From: Linum tenue
Lineage: Eukaryota; Streptophyta; Magnoliopsida; Malpighiales; Linaceae
NCBI GenBank assembly: GCA_946122785.1
Contig: CAMGYJ010000002.1
Coordinates: 40,140,495 to 40,204,494 of the forward strand
Direction of reading: 5' to 3'
DNA length: 64,000 nt
Positions 55,327 to 64,000 of the stretch are shown one piece after another. Position 1 is the first letter of the stretch, and every line of letters starts with the position of its first letter. Under the pieces are notes generated by a model, which was given only the letters and a program-made list of their open reading frames with translations, ran no database searches and had not been told where the DNA came from. Both the position numbers and the translations under genes were made by a program.

Positions 55327-56560
55327 CTATAGATCAATTCGTTAATAAGCCACTAGTCATGTTGACTTGTTAGCCACACTGTTGAGTCAGTTTGTGAACT
55401 CAAAACAAGTCAAGAGTTAAACTCAACGAGCCACCAAATCAAAGTAGCTTGTGATTCTTGCATACTTAACAAAGTTTAGTTTAACTTCAACTCGTTAATA
55501 AGCTAGTCAAATTTCAAATGAGTTTTTCCAAGTCGAATGTCAGGCTCGTGACATGTGAGAAAGGTGGTCAACCCATGGGTCGACCTGTTTGTTGACACGT
55601 TTTGACCTCGATCCGGTGAGAAAAATGGGTCACACTCATCCACGGGTACCTCGTTGGAGGTCACACCACATCGTTTTTACTTTTGGTTTACAAAATGTGC
55701 CTTTTTTTAATTTTCTCTTCGCCTAACTCTATCTTGGAAATTCTAAGTTGAAAATTTAGATATGAAGTCATATATAAATGTGTATGAATTTTCACTATAT
55801 ATTGGATCGAAGTACGACTGTTATTTTAGTGTAATGTTATATATTTTTACTGTTAGATGAGATTTGATATCATTTATAAATATTTGGACTATATAATGAC
55901 GTTTTTTATATATCTAAACTAAATATATCAATCAAAAGAGTATCCCGATCAGCATCTAAAGCATCAGGGTGGATATACAAGAAGTTTAACGAGGGGATCC
56001 CCAATCACACTGCCTGTATGAAGAAAGAAACTTTGTACAACCAGCTTACGGAGAACGGGCGGATGAAACGATGACCTTAACTAAACTAAAGTTCTGAATC
56101 TTAAACTAAAACGATGAGACTATTAACCGTCAACCCATTTGCTGGACCGAGCCAATGGGCTAAACACAACATTTCTTGTGAGCGTTTGCAGCCCTTCACA
56201 CGGAGCTCTTTGGGTTGGGATGAAGCAACCAGCAAAGAAGAGAGTGATTCCTACAACCAGGCCCAGTCCGCTATTTTGGCACCTCGCAGTTGTCACCCGA
56301 CGCATCCGCCCTGGAATTTTCCCTTCTTTGTTTTCGTCGTTTCTCTTTTTCTGTTTTGGTCAGAGTTTTCGTCATTTCTCTGTCGCCGTATGCTTCCAGC
56401 CGCGAGGAGCCGCCTGAGCTAGCAACCAAGAATCGTCTAAGATCCACCAGAAATCGTTGACCAATCCAAGCCTCCACTAATCAACCAACCAGCCAGCCAA
56501 GGGGTCCAATTGTCGAGAAATCAAGGAACAGATCCTCTGCATCCAAGCTTCAGAAACTTG
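55327..56560. other. Upstream region of the J-protein gene
   Basis: AT-rich to 56100, then mixed sequence. The segment after about 56280 is pyrimidine-rich and probably contains promoter and 5' leader. No clear TATA box at a convincing distance. Confidence 0.4.
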
Positions 56561-56725
56561 AATCGTCAGTCACTTTAGCCATTACTCTGATTCCTACCTG
56601 ACGGCTTTGCGCTCCCTCGCACCATCTTCACTGAGACCTATCCAAATTCAGAATTCTCCATCTACCGGCTGCGATTCTCGACACCGTTGCATATAGGTTT
56701 CAGATCGATTGTGAGTCGATAGGAG

Positions 56726-59700
56726 ATGGTAAAGGAGACTGAATACTACGATGTGCTTGGGGTCAGTCCGACGGCCACCGAGGCCGAGATCAAGAAAGCA
56801 TATTACATAAAGGTGTGTCTTCGTTGTCTCATTGCAGTTTTCTTTTCTCCGTACCATATCGTATTAGTCTCACGTTTCTACCTCCTTCTCTTATCTGCAG
56901 GCACGACAAGTTCATCCAGATAAAAACCCTAATGATCCTCAGGCGGCACAAAATTTCCAGGCAAGTTTTCCCTCACCGAACTTTCATGATGTTATGTGAT
57001 TGCTGCAGTGCGTTTCTAAGTTTAGCAAGTGGTCTACTGCCGATTCTTAACTTTTGATAGCTTTAGCATAGCGTTCCATGAACTAGAAGTCCCTTACTAT
57101 GCACCACTTGGGGGTTCGCACCATCCTACGTGATCATTGAACAGCTTTACTGTTCTTTCCTCACATTGCTTCTGGATGAAAGCGTGTGACTAGAGAGACG
57201 AATGGTTCAAGTCCACAGTGTTTACGAGTTTTTAGCTCTTGACTGACTGAATGATATGTTAAGTGTTAACATGCTGCTTTTACTCCATTTCACTTTATTA
57301 AGCATTGATTTGATTCATTCATCTATTACTAGCTGCTCTAATTCAGTACAAACGCAATGTGTGAACGTTGCCATTTATTTGTAGTTTTCTCGTAGTTTAA
57401 AATGTCTGAAACACAGCAGAGAATTGGTTTCTCTTGTTGTGTCCCTCAAAAGATCTGGGAAGAACAAGTAAAATGCTAAATACTCGTTTGTTATTTGAAC
57501 CATTTATAAAAAATTGCAAGCAGTTGAACCAGCATGGTCAGGTTTAGCAGTTTAATTGTTCAGAAGACCTGTACTTCACTACTCCATTTTATCATTTCCT
57601 TTTCTTTTCCGTTCTTATTATGTTGCCCTTTTGATGTGCCTAAGCTGATCTCAATGAGAATAAAATAGCTAGGGTTGCTGGAAATTGAAAGGAATTGGGT
57701 AGGTTTGATGGAGTAAGTGGACCATCAATGACATTCCCCGGATCAATTTTGGGTATAATCTCATCTAGGTTCCCATCACCCTTTTCCTGGAAAATCTTAT
57801 TTTGCTCTTCTATTGCATACAATGCTTCTCCCTTTCCCTTTTGGTGGTATCTTCCTGATTTTTGTGACAATTGCTTTTACTCTACTTAAAACTCAAAATG
57901 ACCCGCTCTATCTGGTGTACTGAAGTTTAGAACGAATTGAAATTGGTTTTCAGGCTACTCTTGGTTGTCCCTTATTGTGATGTTATGAATTTGGATACAG
58001 GTCTTGGGAGAAGCATACCAAGTATTGAGTGATTCTACCCAGAGACAAGCTTATGATGCCTATGGGAAGTCTGGAATTTCAACGTTAGTCTCTTATTCTT
58101 GTCTCATATTTGGTAATAGTTTGTTCACGCATCTCATCTTTAACAGCTCAAAATGTTTTGATGAATTTTGTCCTGCATGCTGCTTTTCCTCCATTTCCAC
58201 TTTCTTTTGTGACGGTTGTTGCATGTTTCTTTCTCATTGCAGTGAAGCGATCATTGATCCTGCAGCAATCTTCGCCATGCTTTTTGGTAGTGAGCTTTTT
58301 GAGGATTACATAGGACAGCTCGCCATGGCATCTATGGCGTCAATGGACATTTTCACAGAAGGGGAGCAATTTGATACCAAAAAGTTGCAAGATAAAATGA
58401 GGGTAGAATCTATTACCATTAGTTGCATGTTGAGTAATTTTGCCTCTTCTGCACTTCACACGATGTCCTTTCATATGAAATGATGCCCTTCATATTTTTA
58501 TTAATTTTATTTTCTTTCGAAAAATCAACTGATAAATAGAAGACTATGGAAGATGATTGTTAGGGGTAAGTGATCCTTAACAATTGGAGACATAGTCTTC
58601 CTCCCTGGAAATTTTAAGCATCCCCCCACCCCCCCCCCCCCCCCCCCCCCTGTGGAACCTGCTCATGTAAGTTTTTGAAAACTTGCTTCCATGTGATTTT
58701 ATGTTGGGTCAAGGTTTTATTATTGAAAATTCCTACAGCAACTTGGTCTTTCTTTCCATGTATGTGCATCATCTGAAGGATGCCTGAGTTTGGCAGCTTA
58801 TGAGGCTACAGCTTTAGGTTCTAGCCGTGAAAAAGAAAAACAGTGGCCCCTGAGGGTTATGAAACTAAAAAATTCATGGCATAGTTCTTGATTTGATAAT
58901 GTTAATCTATTTCCTATTGTGTGTTGTTGAACCTAATCTGTTTCGAGAATCCTTTGCTAATTTTGTCTAGGTTGCATTTACAAACTGATTGACTACAGGT
59001 TGTTCAGAAGGAGAGAGAAGAAAGACTAGCAGAACTACTAAAAAATCGACTCCACCAATACATTCAAGGAAATAAAGAAGAGTTTGTTAAACATGCCAAG
59101 TCTGAAGTAACTCGACTTTCCAATGCAGGTAAATTCTGTTTATCTGGGAGGATAATTCTAAGAGTGGTCAGAGCATATGCTGTGCATTTAGTTACCTCAA
59201 TTGAAATTTTGGCCAATCAAGTTAAATTGAACTTTCATGCCCATCACTTTCAACCCAGTTCTGATAATGTTCACCGGAATACTATTTTGCTTTATCATTG
59301 TCAATGGGCACACTTTCGTTGTGTAGTAGACCTTGTGCTATTAAGTTGTTTTCAGGTAGCATGGACTTCAGGTTCCATAATAATAGGAGTCCAAAAACTT
59401 AAATTTGGATAAGGGTGACTGGTTTGGGTTTCTGACCAAGCTCTTATTCTTTCAACAACAAGACAAGCTAACCAAATGCCAACCTATTCTAATTTGGCAT
59501 ACTGGGTAGTGCAAAATTGACCTAGATGCACTGGGCGTGCGTTTGGCTTATCATGAAACAAAGTTGTGGCTACTTAAGTTGTTTTCAGGTAGCATGGACT
59601 TCAGGTTCCCATGAATAGCTTTTCATGATTTGCTAATTAGGATTATGGGCTTCATGACTCCTATGTAGTTGTATATGTGTTCATCGTTTGTTATGTCTTC

Positions 59701-62061
59701 TCCAGCTTATGGTGTTGACATGTTGAACACGATTGGCTACATTTATGCAAGACAAGCAGCCAAAGAGTTGGGTAAGAAGGCTATATACTTGGGTGTGCCG
59801 TTCGTTGCTGAATGGTTCAGAAACAAAGGGCATTTCATCAAGTCCCAGGTGACTGCAGCAACAGGTTAGTAGAGATGCCATGCCTTGTTGCCAGTTTTTT
59901 TCATGATTCCCTGTAGCCGCCCATTCTCCTGAAACAGTATTCACAGGTTGTCAATTTGTCGTAGATTAATAGACTTGTGTGGCCCAGTCTTTTCAAATGG
60001 CTTCTCTATTAAAAGGGAAGTCTTTTCATCATCTGGAAATAGGAAGATTAGTAGTTGTGGTGCGAAGCATCTTTTTCTGGTGCTTAATCAACCGGAGAAC
60101 AAATGGATGCATACTTCCTGGATTCAATCTCATTGTAAATGGCATCAAGTTCACTCGACTAGCTAACCAAACCATTCTGCAGTCTGCATCATATTTTCCT
60201 AGGAGTGAAAAATAGGAGGCTTTGGTTTATTTGTTTAAGCCATCTACGAACTACAATCTTAGTTCAGGTAAAAGTGGCGAAACTTTGTGTTTGGTATGCA
60301 ATGCTAGTTAGTTGATGGAATATAAGATATATTTTAGTAATAACAATGGTAACGATGAAAGAGTAACGGGTGAGATGGTAATAGTTTGTTTATTAATAAA
60401 CAAACATGGTTTTTTTTTGAAAGGGGGGGGGGGGGGGGGGAGGCGGAGATTAACAATTATGGGTGATATCATACATTTATGGATATACCGTATACGTATT
60501 CTGCCTGGTTGATCTCAGGTAACTTAAATATATTTTTAATAAACAAATGAGTAGGGTTTTACCACTAGTATTGAACCTGGAAGTTCCCAGGTTCGAATCC
60601 CTTAAGTAGCTACTAACCACAAAAAGTAAACCTATACCGCCTTTATCAAAAATAAAAACATGAGTTATGAGTAGGTACTTACGTTTTTGGCTTATTATCA
60701 AATCATTTGCATTGAACTTATGTGTACATCTTTATCATTTGCTTATGAAAGACTTATTATGTCTTGTGCCTGGTTGGCCGCAGGTGCCCTTGCCTTGATC
60801 CAATTGCAAGAGGACATGAAAAAGCAGCTCAATGCTGAAGGAAATTATACCGAGGAAGAGCTTGAAGTATACATGCAAACTCATAAGAAGCTAATGATCG
60901 ACTCCTTATGGAAGCTTAATGTAGCAGACATTGAGGCTACTCTTTCCCATGTTTGCCAGATGGTAGTTTGCCTAGACTTGTTAGATTCTCCATTCTTCAA
61001 TACTCCAGCAGGTGTCAGGACTCAGGTCCTTCATTCATTAAATGCTCGTGAAATGTTAGGTTCTTCAAGAGAATGGTGTCAGGAAAGAGGAGCTTCGTGC
61101 TCGAGCAAAGGGATTGAAGACTCTTGGCAAAGTCTTTCAGGTACGACTTCTCTTTGTTGTTCATGCCCAGTATCTCCTTATGAGACTTGAATGCAACTTA
61201 AGAGTAACACAAGCACCCTTGGTATTGTTTCCTAGAGAGTAACGTCGACCAATGGAAGTGAGGGTGAAGCTGATGTAGGCAGTGCCCTGCATAAGTTGCA
61301 CGGAAGTGACTCAAGCTATGAAGCATTTTCTCCTGGCTCATCCCCCAAGTCTGGAACAACTGAGGGATCTTCTTACAGCTCATTGTTCTCACAGGTATAT
61401 TTGCTGCCTGTGACTTTCCTCTTCTTTGAGTGCATGAATTTTTACATCATGGAATTTGGGATAATAAGGTTGTATAAATAAGTTTGTTGCATATCTGCGA
61501 GGCTATTTGCCTATCTCCCCTTATCTTATGATGATTTAAATGTCATTCTTCATCTGCAAGTGGTTGGTATCGTCAACCTCTTTTTGCAAAACGTTTGTTG
61601 GAGGAACTGAGAGATGATCTAATAATGAGTTTGAACTGTCAAATTGGGGACATTGATATATTTAGTAGGAATGAACCGACTATTGTAGAGTTGCTGTTAA
61701 CTATTGCATTGTGCCTGTGAGGTCCATCGCCTGTAGTGGCATCAAAGCACCTGCATGTAGGTTTAATATGACGTGTCACACTATTGTCTTCCTAATTCAC
61801 GAATGTAAAGGAGAGGAGTTGAGTAAACAAAAGCGAAGCTATAATCTTGTTGGTCTTGTTTATCTTTTCATGTAGATTTTAGGATGTCTTGTCTAACCTC
61901 ATTTTTCTCTCTACTGGAAAACTTGGGGGACATTGTAGAGCCCGTACGTGGAGTCTCCACAGGTTGCTGGTGGCCAGTTTAACTACGACTTCCCGAGGCC
62001 AACAGCACCACCTGGTGCAAATCGATATTCTTCAGCTGGCGGCCAGGGCACCAGTCATTGA
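56726..62061 (+). CDS. J-domain chaperone, DnaJ-X type (chaperone protein dnaJ 10-like), 10 exons
   Basis: Ten coding exons: 56726-56812, 56901-56960, 58001-58083, 58243-58402, 58999-59128, 59706-59864, 60784-60962, 61060-61140, 61236-61394 and 61939-62061 (stop TGA). They sum to 1221 nt, 406 aa, with all junctions in phase. Introns are GT-AG except intron 2, which starts GCAAGT. The J domain is at residues 5-70 ([23 protein letters not shown] at 34-36, [16 protein letters not shown]). The rest is the DnaJ-X domain ([62 protein letters not shown]) and a Ser/Gly/Pro-rich tail ([15 protein letters not shown]). J-proteins stimulate Hsp70 ATPase through HPD. Length matches Arabidopsis DNAJ10-type proteins (about 400 aa). 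No signal peptide is seen. A further 3'-UTR intron (about 62073-62163) is possible. Confidence 0.95.
56961..58000 (+). other. Intron 2 with GC donor
   Basis: Donor GCAAGT after CCAG, acceptor ATACAG. The exon junction is fixed by the conserved [12 protein letters not shown] reading. 1040 bp. Confidence 0.8.
58629..58650 (+). repeat. C22 homopolymer in intron 4
   Basis: 22 consecutive C, preceded by CCCCCCA. Lies between exons 4 and 5. Confidence 0.85.
59341..59376 (+). repeat. 36-bp direct repeat in intron 5 (copy 1)
   Basis: TTAAGTTGTTTTCAGGTAGC... ; an exact second copy begins at 59574, 233 bp downstream. TTTTCAG could serve as a decoy acceptor. Confidence 0.85.
59574..59609 (+). repeat. 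36-bp direct repeat in intron 5 (copy 2)
   Basis: Identical to 59341-59376. Confidence 0.85.
60423..60440 (+). repeat. G18 homopolymer in intron 6
   Basis: 18 consecutive G between exons 6 and 7. Complementary to the C22 run in intron 4. Confidence 0.85.
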
Positions 62062-62400
62062 ACGTACCAATGGTATATGCTTGCATATCTGTCAATAGTA
62101 TATATAGCTCAGAAAAGTTGCTGATGCTAATTTCCTGAACTGGCATGCCTTTGTTTTATCCAGCACTGCGAGGGTTTAGCGTGAACAGTGTTGTGCGCCC
62201 ATTTGAGATCCCAGAAGCTCGATGGCAATAGTCTAGTTGTGTTTTTTTTGCTGGTAATTTGTTTGGCAGTGCATGTATTATTCTATTTGTTTGATTAGCG
62301 GATGTATTAATTTAGCGAGTATTCTCTCGAGTTAAATCGCTGCTGTAATATGGTTTTCAAGTTGTGAGCAATGTTGTCTGATTCGTTTTTCCATGTGCCC
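62062..62400 (+). other. 3' UTR region of the J-protein gene
   Basis: Follows the TGA at 62059-62061. A possible UTR intron runs from GTATATGC (about 62073) to ATCCAG (about 62163). Exact poly(A) site not determined. Confidence 0.4.
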
Positions 62401-64000
62401 TTGTTGGGTGGTGTTTTTTTGGCTTCTAGGAAGAATGGTCAACAACATACGTGTGGTTGATAACAAACTATAAGAGGACACTTTTTAAATTGTCTGTATA
62501 TATATTATTAGCGGCAATGGTTTGTATTGCAGCTTCAAAAGGATTGGTTGCGTATGGCATATATTGCCATCATGTTAAGTGATAATGTCGTATGAAGGTT
62601 TGGAAGGCTGGCTGATTATCTTACAATCACCAATTATGATAGACTGCCTGGGAAACTTTCAGAACAAAAATGTGGTGTTTGTTTGAAGGTCCTTGCCAGA
62701 TCCGGGCTCCTTTGCCTTTGCATAGTGCAACACCGATAATCTTATGATTTCCTCGGAGGAGTGTTACTGTCATGATTCAGTTTGCAGAGTTGAATTGTGA
62801 CTAGAATGTTGTTATTGCTTATTTGCTCATAACTTATGCAGTTATGCATAGAAAATATTCACGTTGCGGATTATCCTGCGAACCGCAGTTTTGGTCTTTA
62901 CTTGATTGATTGCGACGACTAGAAACCTGAGTACTGGAACGTATTTGCAGCCTGTGAAAGTCATTTTATCATTCGGTAGAGAGATTAGGGTGACGCTTGA
63001 AGCTTCTTGTTTGTTTGTCACAACGAGAAAAACCACAAGATGCAAAAAGGAGGGGAAGGGCGCCGCAGCACATGACACCACCGACACAGTGCTACATTGG
63101 AGAGATGCGGTGCGGGGGAGATGGATATGCTGTCTTTGTGCAGCCTAACTCACATGATGTTTTGCCTAATTTGTCACGCTAATTTCATCTGACTGCCCCT
63201 GGTCTGTAAATTATTCACAGCTATACCTCATACCTAATATGAAACAAGGAGATACAATGTATTGGCTTGGTTCTTCTTTCCCTTGAATAATCTTTTTTTT
63301 ACCGCGAGAAAAGGACGGAGAAATTATATTGAAAAAATTGGGAATGGTTTAGGGATTGGGAATTGTCATTCATTTGAGAGGATTGACATTTCCTTTGTTT
63401 TAGTTGAACGCTCCCTTTTCTTTCACTTCTTTCGTCGCCGTAACCTCACCGTCTGGAGAGAGCAGCCCAGCAACTCACGCAACCTAGGCTAACGCCGTCT
63501 ACCCCGCAACAGCACAACCCCAATTGCCTCTGCCTCCTCCTCTCTCTCCCACCTTCCAGATCCTGTCAAGCTTTTCTCTTTCTTTGTCGTCTTTCCTTTT
63601 CCTGACGACTCCAGCTTGCCTAGTTGCCTTCCTTCCCTGGCCCAAACCCTCTTTAAACAAATACGAAATTATTTTCTTTTCCTATATTTTGGAATTCAAT
63701 TCAGTTCAGTTCAATTGAACTCCACACCCCTCGATTAGTCCATCAAAGCAAAGGCACTTTGCTTGTTACCGCTGCCATTTTAAATTCCAAATCCCACCCT
63801 CATCTGCCTGCTTGCCACTTCCCTACTCCCTCCAACGGACCTAAATTGTCTGTTTCCCCAGGCCGGGCTTGGTTCTCTCCCGCATCGCATCTTCCGGCCA
63901 AGGGTTGGAGAGTTTTTTCTGCTAATTCTAGGGGCTGGGTGGAGAGGTAGATCTGTTAGCGGTTCTACCCTCTTCAGGTTTCGGCGGATCCTAGGTGGGA
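62401..64000. other. Right flank, no supported gene
   Basis: No domain-bearing ORF. From about 63450 the sequence becomes CT-rich with CTCTCTCTCCC and TTTTCTCTTTC blocks and then moderately GC-rich, like the promoter/5' leader of a gene beginning near or beyond the window end. The open frame at 63759-63950 starts at TTG, not ATG, and is not a convincing exon. Confidence 0.35.

Noticed and set aside
60540..60660. tRNA-derived SINE in intron 6 (B-box GGTTCGAATCCC near 60590)
   Set aside because: A good B-box but no convincing A-box at the right distance and no TSD.
63759..63950. 63-codon ORF resembling a transit peptide
   Set aside because: Starts at TTG, has no upstream ATG in frame and ends at a stop inside the window; composition alone is insufficient.

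Overview
This is a nuclear DNA window from a flowering plant, probably a eudicot. The evidence is a multi-exon plant J-protein gene, a plant-specific DUF761 gene, and dense plant-type transposable elements (Copia, Athila-type Ty3/Gypsy, Cassandra TRIM, hAT, MULE, MITE, LINE). I cannot name the species. Most of the window is nested transposon sequence. Only two host genes are convincing: a DUF761 gene at 38258-38932 (minus) and a ten-exon DnaJ/DnaJ-X chaperone gene at 56726-62061 (plus).

Layout. 882-5920: Copia element (minus) with 323-bp LTRs and target-site duplication (TSD) ACGAC. 6481-6743: decayed CACTA-like end. 6958-8088: 5'-truncated LINE tail between 27-bp repeats. 8559-11699: non-autonomous LTR element (LARD) with TSD AGAAG; it encodes no recognisable protein and carries a 51-bp tandem array and a series of tRNA-gene-like modules. 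11829-14489: inverted-repeat element rich in GGTYGACC, interrupted by an Athila-type solo LTR (12569-13920, TSD CATGT). 14638-14869: MITE. 15959-16522: solo LTR (TSD GAAAT). 16704-30662: a ZBED/RICESLEEPER-like hAT transposon split by a 10-kb Athila element (19875-29907, minus, TSD CTCGG). 30678-31970: another Athila-like LTR. 33622-35246: MULE-like element. 37359-37948: Cassandra TRIM carrying 5S-rRNA-like LTRs (TSD GATTA). 41041-52648: an older, heavily broken plus-strand Athila element (TSD GTAGT) that keeps a third ORF. 53192-about 55326: hAT-like fragment with a nested MULE (53440-54959). 56726-62061: the J-protein gene. 62400-64000: no supported gene.

Most notable observations. (1) The LARD interior holds up to six tRNA-gene-like modules, antisense to the element. 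Five of them have an A-box and a B-box 42-43 nt apart followed by a T-run. (2) Athila-type LTRs here carry palindrome arrays just upstream of the presumed TATA/start region, and the core palindrome differs between families at the same position. (3) The older Athila element repeats that array plus a TATA-like box inside the element, ahead of its third ORF, which suggests an internal promoter. (4) Both Athila elements share an internal polypurine tract followed by a hairpin with a compensatory base-pair change. (5) In the J-protein gene, exons 5-6 lie between a C22 run and a G18 run that could pair in the pre-mRNA.

All calls rest on reading the sequence; no search or alignment program was run. 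Element orientations come from PBS, PPT and coding strand, and boundaries from TG...CA ends and target-site duplications where stated.
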